Assembly: GCF_042663885.1 (NCBI RefSeq)
Contig: NZ_JBHSXV010000001.1
Direction: 5' to 3' (one strand)
DNA: 64,000 bases
Source of the DNA: Aquipuribacter hungaricus
GTDB lineage: Bacteria; Actinomycetota; Actinomycetes; Actinomycetales; JBBAYJ01
Part shown: piece by piece, positions 33,741 through 42,437 of the stretch
How positions within the stretch are numbered: position 1 is the stretch's first letter
How the letters are laid out: each line of letters opens with the position of its first letter
Program-made: the position numbers and the translations under genes
The notes under the pieces: generated by a model
The model's database searches: none
Told to the model about the DNA's origin: nothing
The model's input: the letters and a program-made list of their open reading frames with translations, nothing else

Positions 33741-34760
33741 GTGCAGCCGCCCCCCACCGGCCGACCGGGCACGGGCCGGCCCCATGTCGGCCGTGCAGAC
33801 GCGGTGCGGTCCCGCGCGGTGCGCCCCGGCACGCGCCGGGTGCTCGGGTGGGTGCTGCGCGCGGCGGTGAGCGCGCTGGTCCTGGCGGCGGTCGCCGTCG
33901 CGGTGGGCGGCCAGGCACTGCGGGACGGGACCGCCGTGCTGTCGCCGGGGCCGGTGCTGCTCGCCGTGGCCCTGGGGCTGGGCTTCCGGGCGCTGGCCGC
34001 CGCCCGGTGGCTCGTCGTCGCGCGGGCGCTGGGCGCGCCGCTGGGGCCGCTGCAGGCGTGGGCGGAGTACCTGCGCAGCGAGCTGCTCAACCAGGTGCTG
34101 CCCGGCGCGGTGCTCGGCGACGTGGACCGGGCCAGGCGCCACGGGAAGGACGTCGGCCTGCTCCCCGCCGCCCGGGCGGTGGCGCTCGAGCGCGTGGTCG
34201 GGCACGCGGTGCTCGTCCTCGCGGTGGTCGTCGTCCTGCTCCGGCGCCCCGACCTGCTCGGCGCCGCCGACGGGGCGGACGGCCGCACGGTGGCCGTCCT
34301 CGTGGTCGCGGGGGCGGTGGCGGTCCTCGTCGGCGTGCTGCTGTGGCAGCCCTGGCGTCGCACCGGCGGGGCACGCGGGCTGCCCCCGGCGCTGGTCCCG
34401 GCGCTGCTGGCGGCCGCCGGGCTCTCGGTCGGGGTGCTGGCCTGCGCCGTGACGCTGTTCGTCGTCGCGGCGCGCGCCACGGGCACCGTCGCCCCGCTGG
34501 GCGACGTCGTGCCGGCGGTGCTGGTCGTGCTCGTGCTCGCCGGGGTGCCACTGACGGTGGCGGGCTGGGGCGCCCGTGAGGCCGGGGCGGCGCTCTGCTT
34601 CGCCGCCGTCGGCCTGCCCGCCGCGGCCGGGGTCTCCGCGGCCGTCGGCTTCGGCCTGCTCTCGGCCGTCGCGGCGCTGCCGGGCCTGGTCCCGCTGCTG
34701 CTGCCCCGCCTGCCCTCGCCCGCCGGGACGCAGCCGGCGGGGGCCGCAGCCATCACGTAG
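33741..34760 (+). CDS. Flippase-like (LPG synthase TM-type) membrane protein
   Basis: A 339-residue integral membrane protein with about eight hydrophobic segments. YLRSELLNQVLPGAVLGDVD followed by RARR matches the conserved FFNxFLPGxxGGDxxR region of the lysylphosphatidylglycerol synthase TM/UPF0104 family, many of which move lipids or polyprenyl-linked sugars. GTG 33741 gives about 30 Arg/Pro-rich residues before the first helix, so a later start is possible. The lipid handled is unknown. Confidence 0.82.
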   Translation: MQPPPTGRPGTGRPHVGRADAVRSRAVRPGTRRVLGWVLRAAVSALVLAAVAVAVGGQALRDGTAVLSPGPVLLAVALGLGFRALAAARWLVVARALGAPLGPLQAWAEYLRSELLNQVLPGAVLGDVDRARRHGKDVGLLPAARAVALERVVGHAVLVLAVVVVLLRRPDLLGAADGADGRTVAVLVVAGAVAVLVGVLLWQPWRRTGGARGLPPALVPALLAAAGLSVGVLACAVTLFVVAARATGTVAPLGDVVPAVLVVLVLAGVPLTVAGWGAREAGAALCFAAVGLPAAAGVSAAVGFGLLSAVAALPGLVPLLLPRLPSPAGTQPAGAAAIT

Positions 34761-34824
34761 CTGCTGGGCCGCTCCCGCAGGAGCCGCACCAGCCAGTGCC
34801 TCGTCCGCAGGACCGGTCCGGGCC

Positions 34825-35898
34825 TCAGGCGTGCATGCGGGGCACGAGCCCCAGCGCCTCGCCGTGGCCCAGGCCCGTGAGGCGCAGCAGGTCGGTGACG
34901 AGGGACCGGCACTGCGCGAGGACCGTCGCCCCCGACAGCCCGAGCGGCACCGCGAACGTCGACGACCGCTCGGCGAGCGCCGTGAGCTCGCGGCGCAGCA
35001 GCGGCTGCTGGGCGGGGTCGTCGTAGCCGGCGGCCAGGTGGTCGACGACGTCGGCCAGGTCGCCGACCAGGCGCAGCACCTCCGCCGGGATCGGGTCCTC
35101 GCGCTCGACGGCCACGTCGGCCCTGCGGACGAGCACCCGGGCGTTGCGGACGGCCAGGTCGAGGACCGTGGCGGCGTGGGCGTCGCTGCGGGCCCGGCGG
35201 GAGCGCGAGCGGCGCAGCAGCGACAGGGACGCCGCGTCTGAGCGCTCCTCCGTGAGGTCGCGCAGCTGTCCCAGCGAGTACTCGGTCTCCCGCGCCCGCT
35301 CCAGCGTCCGCCGGGCCAGGTCGACGTCGCCGGTCCGGTTGGCCGACACGGCGTCGCGCAGCAGGTCCGCCAGGGTCCGCAGCACCTCCACGGCGTGCTC
35401 GCGGGGGCGCCGCAGCGGCCCCACCGGCGACAGCACGGCGATGAGCAGCGCCGTCGCGCCGCCGACGACCGCGTCGAGCCAGCGGTCCAGGCCCTGCGAC
35501 GGGTTGGCCACGAGCGTGGTGACGATCGCCGACTGCACCCCCGCCTGGGTGACCACGAGGGCCCCCACGTCGAGGAACACCGCCAGGCTCATGGCGACGA
35601 GGACCGCCAGGACGAGGACCCAGATGCTGGGCCCGACGAGCGCGACGACGAGGTCGCCGACCCCGACGCCGATCGCCACGCCGACGACGATCTCCACCGC
35701 TCGACGGCCGCGCTGCCGGTAGGACGCACCGAGGCCGACGATCGCGGCGACCGGCGCGAAGAACGGCTGCTCGTGCCCGAGCACCGTGCTGGCCACCCAG
35801 TACGCCAGCCCGGCGGCGACGGCCGACTGCACGAGCAGCGGGGCGGTCCGGCCCAGGCGCCGCACGCGCTCGGGGACGGCTCTCGGGGCACGGGGCAC
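34825..35898 (-). CDS. FUSC/aromatic acid exporter-type membrane protein
   Basis: A 357-residue protein with about six membrane segments in residues 15-150 (YWVASTVLGHEQPFFAPVAA is typical of FUSC/ArAE members), followed by a long cytoplasmic helical domain (about 160-350). Such proteins export aromatic carboxylates such as p-hydroxybenzoate in some bacteria. The start GTG 35898 is the first that gives a complete N-terminus; upstream is the leader of the DEAD-box gene on the other strand. A link to aromatic breakdown genes 10 kb away is possible but not shown. Confidence 0.8.
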   Translation of the reverse strand: MPRAPRAVPERVRRLGRTAPLLVQSAVAAGLAYWVASTVLGHEQPFFAPVAAIVGLGASYRQRGRRAVEIVVGVAIGVGVGDLVVALVGPSIWVLVLAVLVAMSLAVFLDVGALVVTQAGVQSAIVTTLVANPSQGLDRWLDAVVGGATALLIAVLSPVGPLRRPREHAVEVLRTLADLLRDAVSANRTGDVDLARRTLERARETEYSLGQLRDLTEERSDAASLSLLRRSRSRRARSDAHAATVLDLAVRNARVLVRRADVAVEREDPIPAEVLRLVGDLADVVDHLAAGYDDPAQQPLLRRELTALAERSSTFAVPLGLSGATVLAQCRSLVTDLLRLTGLGHGEALGLVPRMHA

Positions 35899-36107
35899 AC
35901 GGCCACTGTCCCAGGCGGGGCCGTCGCGCGCGGAGCGGCGCGGACCCCCGCCCCCCGGTGTGGGAGGATGGCTGCAGCGCCGCGCCGACCCGTGCGCGCC
36001 GCACCGTCGTGGAGCACCTGCACCGGCTCCGGCACGCACCACCTGCCGGACCAAGCCGAGGTCTGTCTGCGGCGCCCCGACCACGCCTGAGAGGCGCGAG
36101 CACCCAC

Positions 36108-37643
36108 ATGCCTGGAACACCCCTGTCCGCGACGCCCGAGTCGCAGCCCACCCCCGGTTTCGACGCCCTCGGCGTCTCCGCCCCCCTCGTCGCGGCGCTG
36201 TCCGCGCAGGGCATCACCGCCCCCTTCCCGATCCAGACCGCGACGCTGCCGGACTCCATGGCCGGGCGCGACGTCCTGGGCCGCGGACGCACCGGCTCCG
36301 GCAAGACGCTGGCCTTCGCGCTGCCGATCGTCAGCCGCCTGCTGTCGGACACCACGACGACCCGGACGACCAAGCGCCCCCGCGCGCTCGTCCTGGCCCC
36401 CACCCGCGAGCTGGCCACCCAGATCGCCGAGGTGCTGCGCCCCCTCGCCGAGACCAACGGCCTCACGGTCACCACGGTCTTCGGCGGCGTCCCCCAGGGC
36501 CGTCAGACCCAGGCCCTGAGCCGCGGCGTCGACATCGTCATCGCCTGCCCGGGCCGCCTCGAGGACCTCATGGGCCAGCGCGAGGTGTTCCTCGACCAGG
36601 TCCGGATCACCGTGCTCGACGAGGCCGACCACATGGCCGACCTGGGCTTCCTGCCCGCCGTCACGCGCATCCTCGACGCCACCCCGGCCGGCATCCAGCG
36701 GATGCTGTTCAGCGCCACGCTGGACAACGGCGTCGACCGGCTCGTCCGCCGGTACCTGCGCGACCCGCGCACCCACTCCGTCGACTCCGCGGAGTCCCCG
36801 GTGTCGACCATGACGCACCGGCTGCTGTCGGTCTCCGACGCCACCGCCAAGAGCGAGGTCGTCCGCGAGCTCGCCTCCGGCACCGGGCGCCGGGTGCTCT
36901 TCATGCGCACCAAGCACTCCGCCAAGAAGCTGGCCAAGCAGCTCATCGCCGCGGGCATCCCGTCGGTCGACCTGCACGGCAACCTCACCCAGGGCGCGCG
37001 CCAGCGGAACCTCACCGCGTTCTCCGAGGGCGAGGTCAACGTCCTCGTCGCCACCGACGTCGCGGCCCGCGGCATCCACGTCGACGACGTCGAGCTCGTC
37101 GTCCACGTCGACCCGCCGACCGAGCACAAGGCCTACCTGCACCGCTCGGGCCGCACCGCCCGCGCCGGGTCCGAGGGCACGGTCGTCACCGTCGTGCTGC
37201 CGGAGCAGGAGCGCGAGGTCACCACGCTCATGCGCCAGGCGAAGGTCACCCCCCGCAAGGACCGCGTCCAGCCCGGCAGCCCCGTGGTCGCGGAGCTCGT
37301 CGGCGAGGTCGCGCCCAAGCGCGAGTACACCTCCCCCGCCGAGAAGATGGCCGCCCTGCAGGGCGAGACGGGCACCGGCCGCCGCGCGACCGGCCGCTCG
37401 CGCCGCTCCGGCGCCCAGGCCGGCTCCAGCACCGGCGGGCGCTCCGGCGGCTCCGGCCGCGCGCCCTCGTCCTCGGGCGGCTCCGGCCGCGGCGCCACCG
37501 CGTCCTCGGGCGGCACGGCCCGCCCGGCCACCGGGTACCACGGCTCCGCGCACCCCGGCGGCGGCCACCCCGGCGGCGGCACGGGCGGCACCGGCGGGAC
37601 CCGTCGCCGCGGCGGCTCCGGCCGCCCCGCGCGCTCGCGCTGA
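36108..37643 (+). CDS. DEAD-box RNA helicase
   Basis: A 511-residue RNA helicase. Motifs in order: Q motif (APFPIQTATLP), motif I RTGSGKT, Ia PTRELATQ, II DEADHMAD, III SATL, and the C-terminal VATDVAARGIHVD and HRSGRTARAG. The last 80 residues are a Gly/Ser/Arg-rich tail for RNA binding. A leader of about 150 nt lies between a TGTGGGAGGATGG promoter-like stretch (from 35959) and the ATG, so post-transcriptional control such as cold response is conceivable. Confidence 0.94.
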   Translation: MPGTPLSATPESQPTPGFDALGVSAPLVAALSAQGITAPFPIQTATLPDSMAGRDVLGRGRTGSGKTLAFALPIVSRLLSDTTTTRTTKRPRALVLAPTRELATQIAEVLRPLAETNGLTVTTVFGGVPQGRQTQALSRGVDIVIACPGRLEDLMGQREVFLDQVRITVLDEADHMADLGFLPAVTRILDATPAGIQRMLFSATLDNGVDRLVRRYLRDPRTHSVDSAESPVSTMTHRLLSVSDATAKSEVVRELASGTGRRVLFMRTKHSAKKLAKQLIAAGIPSVDLHGNLTQGARQRNLTAFSEGEVNVLVATDVAARGIHVDDVELVVHVDPPTEHKAYLHRSGRTARAGSEGTVVTVVLPEQEREVTTLMRQAKVTPRKDRVQPGSPVVAELVGEVAPKREYTSPAEKMAALQGETGTGRRATGRSRRSGAQAGSSTGGRSGGSGRAPSSSGGSGRGATASSGGTARPATGYHGSAHPGGGHPGGGTGGTGGTRRRGGSGRPARSR

Positions 37644-37678
37644 CCCACCCCGCACCGAGCACCGGCACCAGCACCACC

Positions 37679-37712
37679 GCAGGGCCCTTCCTGGCAGCAG
37701 GACGGGCCCTGC
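37679..37712. terminator. Hairpin between helicase and Asp23-like genes
   Basis: GCAGGGCCC (37679-37687) pairs with GGGCCCTGC (37704-37712), loop 16 nt. It lies between convergent genes and can serve both; no T-tract. Confidence 0.65.
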
Positions 37713-37719
37713 CTGCGTC

Positions 37720-38229
37720 TCAGGGCAGCGGCACCACGTCGACGACCTCGACGTCCACCGGCAGCGTGACGCCCAGCAGGTCCTGCAGCACGTCCACCGT
37801 CGCGGCCCGCACGGTCTCCGCCGCGGCGCGCACGTCCCCGCCGTAGACGAGCTCGACGTCGACCTCCACCGAGCGGGCCGACGTGCCGTCCGCCACGACG
37901 GCGACCCCCGTCGGGCGGGTGCCGGGCAGGGCCGCCACGGCACGGCGGACCGCGTCGACGACGACCCGGGTGTCGACCTGCAGCCGCCCGGCCTCGTCCT
38001 CGCCCACCGTGAGCGGCCGGCCGGGCCGGCTGACCGAGCGCAGCCGTGACCGCAGCCGGTCCGCGACCTCGACCCAGCCGGGCTCGGGCAGGTCGCGGAG
38101 CTCCTGCGTGGCGCGGGCGAGGGTCTCCCCGCCCGTGGGCGAGGCGCCGGGGGCGGCGGGCAGCCGTCGCGGCACCGAGGGGTCCACCGCGGGCATGTCG
38201 TACAGGGGACGTGTCCGGGGGTCGCTCAT
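37720..38229 (-). CDS. Asp23-like protein downstream of sigma factor
   Basis: A 169-residue soluble protein. The C-terminal half (about residues 70-169) alternates strands and helices in an Asp23/Gls24-like way: DTRVVVDAVRRAVAALPGTR, SVEVDVELVYGGDVRAAA, then DVEVVDVVPL. The first 70 residues are Pro/Arg-rich. ATG 38229 lies 7 nt after the sigma gene stop, so both are on one transcript. It may act as a regulator of the sigma factor, since it occupies the slot where an anti-sigma would be expected, but no anti-sigma domain is recognised. Confidence 0.7.
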   Translation of the reverse strand: MSDPRTRPLYDMPAVDPSVPRRLPAAPGASPTGGETLARATQELRDLPEPGWVEVADRLRSRLRSVSRPGRPLTVGEDEAGRLQVDTRVVVDAVRRAVAALPGTRPTGVAVVADGTSARSVEVDVELVYGGDVRAAAETVRAATVDVLQDLLGVTLPVDVEVVDVVPLP

Positions 38230-38236
38230 CGTCGGC

Positions 38237-38803
38237 TCACGGTCGCCATGTCGCCATCCTCTCCTCCAGGGCACGTCGCGCCCGGGCGAGCTGCCCGCGC
38301 ACCACGTCCGGTCCCATACCCAGGACCTCGGAGATCTCCCGCGGCGGGAGACCCTCGATCTCGGCCAGCAGCCAGCAGGCACGCTGGCGGTAGGGCAGCG
38401 AGGCGAGCGCCTCGTCCAGCGCGCGGGCCAGGTCCGAGCCCTCGGCGTGCAGGGTCGGGTCCGACCGGTCGTCCGCCGGGCGCGAGGCCACCGCCCCGTC
38501 GTCGACCGGCAGGGGACGGCGGCGGCGGGCGATGTCGAGCGCCTTGTGCGACGTGAGCCCGAACAGCCACGTCCGCAGGGCGGCGTCCCCGCGGTACCGG
38601 TCGAGGGATCGCCACGCCGCGACGAAGGCGTCCTGGACGGCCTCCTCGGCGTCGCCGGGGTCGCTGAGGACCCGGCGCGCGTACCGCAGCATGCCCGGGC
38701 CGTGGCGCAGGACGATCTGCTCGAACGCCTCGCGGTCCCCCAGGGACGCGGCCCGGGCGAGCGCGAGGTCGCCCTCCCGGGGGGCCCCGGGCTCGTCCGT
38801 CAC
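38237..38803 (-). CDS. ECF-type RNA polymerase sigma factor
   Basis: A 188-residue sigma-70 family factor with region 2 (about residues 15-95: DAEEAVQDAFVAAWRSLDRY, then TWLFGLTSHKALDIARRR) and region 4 (about 130-185: SLPYRQRACWLLAEIEGLPP, GMGPDVVRGQLARARRAL). GTG 38803 was chosen; an upstream in-frame ATG would add 48 unlike residues. The gene is divergent from the Asp23 operon and probably controls it. Confidence 0.9.
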   Translation of the reverse strand: MTDEPGAPREGDLALARAASLGDREAFEQIVLRHGPGMLRYARRVLSDPGDAEEAVQDAFVAAWRSLDRYRGDAALRTWLFGLTSHKALDIARRRRPLPVDDGAVASRPADDRSDPTLHAEGSDLARALDEALASLPYRQRACWLLAEIEGLPPREISEVLGMGPDVVRGQLARARRALEERMATWRP

Positions 38804-39001
38804 GGCGCACAGCGGAGCACCGCCCCCGGAGGCGCGCAACCGGACCGGTCGGGTGGGACCACCGACCCTGCGCCCCGTCGGCGCACCCCCCGGCGACGGG
38901 TGACCCAGGTCACACAGAGATCGCGTGCGGATGACAGGGTCGTGCACGACTCACCTGTGTCCCGCGAACCGCACACCCCACACACCGAGGAGACGACCCC
39001 C

Positions 39002-39523
39002 ATGGTCGACGCCATCCCCGCCCCCGCCGGCCACCGCGACGGTGCCGGCACCCGCGGCGCCACGAGCAGCCCGGCCGCCCCCGGCTCCGCGCTGGCCACC
39101 ACCGACTCCGCGCTCGACAGCGGCCTCGGGCGCACCACCATCAGCGACACCGTCGTGTCCAAGATCGCCGGCATCGCGGCCCGCGACGTCGTCGGCGTGC
39201 ACTCCCTCGGCGGCGGGGCCACCCGCGCCGTCAGCGCGCTGCGCGAGCGGATCCCCGGCGGTCGCACCAACTACGCCCAGGGCGTGGCGGTCGAGGTCGG
39301 CGAGCGGCAGGCCGCGGTCGACGTCGACATCGTCGCCGAGTACGGCGTGTCCATCGCCGACCTCGCCGCCGGGATCCGCGAGAACGTCGTCACGGCGGTC
39401 GAGCGCATGACCGGCCTGCAGGTGACCGAGGTCAACATCGTCGTCCACGACGTCCACGTCGAGTCCGACGACGACGACACCGACGGGACCGTCGTGGGCA
39501 CCGAGGCCCCCCGGGTCCGGTGA
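39002..39523 (+). CDS. Asp23/Gls24 family envelope stress protein
   Basis: A 173-residue protein, the core member of the locus. After a Pro/Ala-rich lead of about 45 residues comes the Asp23 domain: TTISDTVVSKIAGIAARDV, GVAVEVGERQAAVDVDIVAE and VTEVNIVVHDVHVE. Asp23 proteins are abundant, sit at the membrane through AmaP-like anchors and act in cell-envelope and alkaline stress. A gaggag site precedes the ATG at about 9 nt. The stop overlaps the next GTG start. Confidence 0.92.
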   Translation: MVDAIPAPAGHRDGAGTRGATSSPAAPGSALATTDSALDSGLGRTTISDTVVSKIAGIAARDVVGVHSLGGGATRAVSALRERIPGGRTNYAQGVAVEVGERQAAVDVDIVAEYGVSIADLAAGIRENVVTAVERMTGLQVTEVNIVVHDVHVESDDDDTDGTVVGTEAPRVR

Positions 39524-39864
39524 GCACCTCCCCCGCGGCCGGCGGCCTCGCCCAGCAGGCCGACCTCGTCCGGACCACGGCCCTGGCCGTCCCGGGCGTG
39601 GCGGACCTGCACGGCGGCGCCCTGGGCGAGGTGGCCGTCTACCTGCCCGGCCGCCGGGTCACCGGCGTCCGGCTGCGGGACGACCGCACCGAGGTGCACC
39701 TCGTCGTCACCATGGGCGCACCCGTACGACCGACGGCGGAGGCCGTCCGCGACGCCGTCGCCCTGGTCCGCCCGGGCCGCGTGGACGTGGTCGTCGAGGA
39801 CGTCCGCGACACCTCCCGCGAGCCCACGCCCGAGCCCGTGGCGGGCCCGGCCCCCGGCGAGTGA
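39520..39864 (+). CDS. Small Asp23-like protein
   Basis: A 114-residue protein starting at GTG 39520 in a GTGA overlap. TALAVPGVADLHGGALGEV, VRLRDDRTEVHLVVTM and VRPGRVDVVVEDV follow the Asp23 strand-helix pattern in shortened form. It lacks a membrane segment and ends in a Pro-rich tail. Probably another subunit of the same assembly. Confidence 0.75.
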   Translation: MSTSPAAGGLAQQADLVRTTALAVPGVADLHGGALGEVAVYLPGRRVTGVRLRDDRTEVHLVVTMGAPVRPTAEAVRDAVALVRPGRVDVVVEDVRDTSREPTPEPVAGPAPGE

Positions 39865-40232
39865 CCGGCCCGCAGGACCCGGACGCCGGGCGGCGGGCCC
39901 GTGCACGCGCCGTCGCCCGGCGGCTGCACCCCGACCTCGGCGGGGACCCGGAGGCCTACCTGGCCGCGATGGCCGCCATCGACGACCCCGGACCGACGGG
40001 TCGGCCGGGCAGGGCCGGCACGACAGGCCCGGCGGGTTCCGCGGGTCCGGCGGGCTCCGTGCCGCCGGTCACCGTGCCCGCGGCCGGCGCACGGTCCCGC
40101 CCGACCGGGGACACCTCCCGGCGCGCCCGGCTCCGCCGCCAGGTGCGGCGTCACCTGCACGGGCTCGCGGGCGCCGCCAGGGACAGGCTCCCCCGGCAGG
40201 TGCCCGGCGCCCGCCGCCGGGCACGACCCTGA
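39861..40232 (+). CDS. Basic protein with HPD-containing N-terminus
   Basis: A 123-residue protein, GTG start overlapping the previous stop (GTGA). Its first 35 residues, ARAVARRLHPDLGGDPEAYL, carry an HPD tripeptide between two helices, as in the J-domain core that stimulates DnaK, but the domain is much shorter than a full J-domain. A Gly/Pro/Ala linker and an Arg-rich C-terminus follow. Whether it contacts DnaK is unknown. Confidence 0.65.
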   Translation: MTGPQDPDAGRRARARAVARRLHPDLGGDPEAYLAAMAAIDDPGPTGRPGRAGTTGPAGSAGPAGSVPPVTVPAAGARSRPTGDTSRRARLRRQVRRHLHGLAGAARDRLPRQVPGARRRARP

Positions 40233-40361
40233 CCCGCGCCCCGGTCCCGCACCGCCCGCCGCGCCGTACCCCCCTGCGGCACGCACCCGTCGCCCCGCAC
40301 CACCACCGACCAGCACCACCCCGACCAGCACCGCCCCGACCAGCTCCTCCCGGAGGACCCT

Positions 40362-40553
40362 GTGCGCACCTCGACCCTCGGCCTGGTGGCCGGCCTGCTG
40401 CTCGCCCTCGCGGCGACCACGGGCGGCCTCACCGGCTTCCTGCTCGCCCTCGTCCTCGGCGGGCTGGGCTACGCCCTCGGCCTGTGGCGCGACGGCGAGA
40501 TCGACCCGACCGACCCCGCGTCCTTCCGCCCCCGCGGCCGCACCCGTGCCTGA
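40362..40553 (+). CDS. DUF2273-like small membrane protein
   Basis: A 63-residue protein with two closely spaced hydrophobic helices and a short acidic to basic tail (WRDGEIDPTDPASFRPRG). Small proteins of this kind (DUF2273) are regular members of Asp23/AmaP operons. GTG 40362 follows a ggagga sequence closely; the frame overlaps the next gene by 8 nt. The 129-nt gap before it contains short repeats of ccccgaccagcac. Confidence 0.78.
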   Translation: MRTSTLGLVAGLLLALAATTGGLTGFLLALVLGGLGYALGLWRDGEIDPTDPASFRPRGRTRA

Positions 40554-40914
40554 CATCCTCGCGCCGGCCGCCGAGCGCGGCCGCCTCGACGTGCACCCCC
40601 GTGTCGTGGAGGCCGTCGGCCGGCGCAGCGCGGGCGAGGTCGAGGGCGTGGTCCCCACCCGCCCCACCGGGCTCGACAGCCTCGTCCGGCACCGGCTCCC
40701 CGGCGCCGACGCCCGCGTCGACGCCGGCCGCGCCCGCCTCGAGGTGCAGGTGGCCACGCTGTGGGGACGCCCCGCGGCCGACGTCGCCGGCCGCGTCCAG
40801 CGCCACGTCGCCGCACGCGTCACCGAGCTCACCGGCCTGCCCGTCGAGGCCGTCCACGTGACGGTCGCCGCCGTGGTCGTCCCGGAGGACCGTCACGACA
40901 GGAGGGTCCTGTGA
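40546..40914 (+). CDS. Asp23-like protein
   Basis: A 122-residue protein from GTG 40546. It resembles Asp23 in GRLDVHPRVVEAVGRRSAGE, ADARVDAGRARLEVQVATLW and LPVEAVHVTVAAVV, with a short charged tail. There is no membrane helix. It is overlapped on both sides by neighbouring genes, so the order is fixed within one transcript. Confidence 0.8.
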   Translation: MPDILAPAAERGRLDVHPRVVEAVGRRSAGEVEGVVPTRPTGLDSLVRHRLPGADARVDAGRARLEVQVATLWGRPAADVAGRVQRHVAARVTELTGLPVEAVHVTVAAVVVPEDRHDRRVL

Positions 40915-41609
40915 GCACCGCCACCCCGACCCGCCGCGCCCTGCGCGCCGACCGCCCCGGCGCGACCGACGCCCCCGGGAGCCCCGCCCCAGGGGCGGAG
41001 GAGACGGACGGCGCGCACGCCCCGGCGCCCGCGTCGGAGGTGCTGCCCCCCGCGGCCGCCCCGGCCGGCGTCCCCGCCGCCGCCGTGCTGGCGACGCTGC
41101 TCTGCCTCGCCCTGGTCGCGCTCGGCCTGCTGGCCCTGCGCGAGGTGACGGCAGGCCGCGAGGTCGGCGGCCAGGTCGTCGTCCCCGGCGAGCCCTGGGC
41201 CGCCCCGCTCCTGGCCTCGGCGACCGAGGTCGTGCCCGGCACCACCGCGGTCGCCGCGGGCGCCGCGGGCCTGGTGGTCGGCCTGCTGCTCCTCCTCGTC
41301 GCCCTGCGGCCCCGCCCCGCGCGGACCGTCCGGCTCGTCGACCCCGCCGGCCGCGGCGTCCCGCTCGACCTGGACCCGGGCTCGGTCGCCCGGCTGGCGG
41401 CCGACACCGCGCTCGGCGAGGACGAGGTCCTCTCCTCCCGCGGCCGCGCCGACCGCCGCCGGGTCGCGGTGCACGTCACCGTCGACCCGCGCGACGCCCA
41501 CGACGTGCGTTCCCTCACGGCCTCCACCGCCCAGCGCGTGGCTGCGCGGCTGGAGGGGCTGCAGCCCGCCCCCCGGGTCGGCGTCCATGTGCACGGGGCC
41601 CGCTCGTGA
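40911..41609 (+). CDS. Membrane-anchored Asp23-locus protein (DUF6286-like)
   Basis: A 232-residue protein. A Pro/Ala/Glu-rich N-terminus (about 50 residues) is followed by two membrane helices (about 55-80 and 105-130) and a cytoplasmic domain (about 140-232) that ends in VRSLTASTAQRVAARLEGLQ and a VGVHVHGARS strand. The arrangement, two helices plus an Asp23-like domain, is that expected of a membrane anchor. GTG start in a GTGA overlap. Confidence 0.78.
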   Translation: MSTATPTRRALRADRPGATDAPGSPAPGAEETDGAHAPAPASEVLPPAAAPAGVPAAAVLATLLCLALVALGLLALREVTAGREVGGQVVVPGEPWAAPLLASATEVVPGTTAVAAGAAGLVVGLLLLLVALRPRPARTVRLVDPAGRGVPLDLDPGSVARLAADTALGEDEVLSSRGRADRRRVAVHVTVDPRDAHDVRSLTASTAQRVAARLEGLQPAPRVGVHVHGARS

Positions 41610-42211
41610 GCCGCCGCCTGGTCGCCCTCGACCGGACCGTCCTGGCGGTCCTCGCCCTGGTCGTCCTCGCCGTCTCCGGCGCGCTCGTCGTCTGGGGCCT
41701 GGGCCGCTGGCCGGGCGCCCCCGGGCAGGTCGACCTGGCCGTCCTCGCCTCCGCACCGGACGCCCCGGCCTGGCCGTGGGCGCTGGCCGTCGGCGGCGTC
41801 GTCGCGGTCCTGGTCGGCCTGCGGGCCCTGGTGGCCCACGTGCACCGGCCGCGCGTCCGCCAGGTCCCGCTGACCGCCGGGCCCCGCGGCGATGGCGCCC
41901 GCCGGGAGCGCGCCGGCACGGTCGGGGGCAGGCTGCTCCTCGACCTCCCCGCGGCGGCCCGCGCGGCGGCCGAGGCCCTGGAGCGCGAGCCCGAGGTCGA
42001 GGGTGCGCGGGGGCACGTCGTCGTCGACCGCGGCCGCACGGTGGTCGAGCTGGTCGCCCGCGTCGACGCCGGCGCCGACCTGCCCCGGGTGCGGGAGCTG
42101 GTCGACCGCACGCACGCGGCCCTCGCGGCCGTCGTCCCTCCCGGCACCGCGGTGCTGCGCGTCCGCCTGGACGTCCGCCGCGGCCGGGCCGAGAGCCCCC
42201 GGGTCGCCTGA
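41606..42211 (+). CDS. AmaP-like membrane anchor protein
   Basis: A 201-residue protein with two membrane helices (about 8-32 and 52-75) and a cytoplasmic domain of about 110 residues (GTVGGRLLLDLPAAARAAAE, TVVELVARVDAGADLPRV, AVLRVRLDVRR). AmaP tethers Asp23 to the membrane in Firmicutes, and this gene takes the corresponding place. It overlaps the preceding stop as GTGA and shares its architecture with that gene, so the two may be paralogous anchors. Confidence 0.8.
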   Translation: MSRRLVALDRTVLAVLALVVLAVSGALVVWGLGRWPGAPGQVDLAVLASAPDAPAWPWALAVGGVVAVLVGLRALVAHVHRPRVRQVPLTAGPRGDGARRERAGTVGGRLLLDLPAAARAAAEALEREPEVEGARGHVVVDRGRTVVELVARVDAGADLPRVRELVDRTHAALAAVVPPGTAVLRVRLDVRRGRAESPRVA

Positions 42212-42252
42212 CCCGGGACGACAGGGCCTGCGGGCCCGGACAGGAGAGCACC

Positions 42253-42423
42253 ATGGGACTGGCTGACAAGGCGAAGAACGCCGCCGAGGACCTGGCCGGC
42301 AAGGCCAAGGAGGCCGCGGGCCGGGCCACCGGCGACGAGCGGCTCGAGGCGGAGGGCGAGGCCCAGCAGACCGAGGCCGACGTCCGTCAGGCCGGCGAGA
42401 AGGTCAAGGACGCCTTCCGCTGA
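42253..42423 (+). CDS. CsbD-family stress protein
   Basis: A 56-residue, highly charged helical protein (LADKAKNAAEDLAGKAKEAA and a GRATGDERLEAEGEAQQTEA segment) of the CsbD family, which is induced by general stress in Bacillus. A caggagag site lies 6 nt before the ATG. It is the last gene of the Asp23 operon, 41 nt after the anchor gene, followed by a strong hairpin. Confidence 0.92.
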   Translation: MGLADKAKNAAEDLAGKAKEAAGRATGDERLEAEGEAQQTEADVRQAGEKVKDAFR

Positions 42424-42437
42424 CCTGCCCCACCGAC

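Noticed and set aside
35898..36107. A riboswitch in the leader of the DEAD-box gene
   Set aside because: The leader is long, but I recognise no known motif or clear terminator hairpin; only a promoter-like stretch is noted.
40233..40361. A gene or RNA element in the 129-bp gap before the DUF2273 gene
   Set aside because: Only short ccccgaccagcac repeats are seen; no start or structured RNA could be supported.
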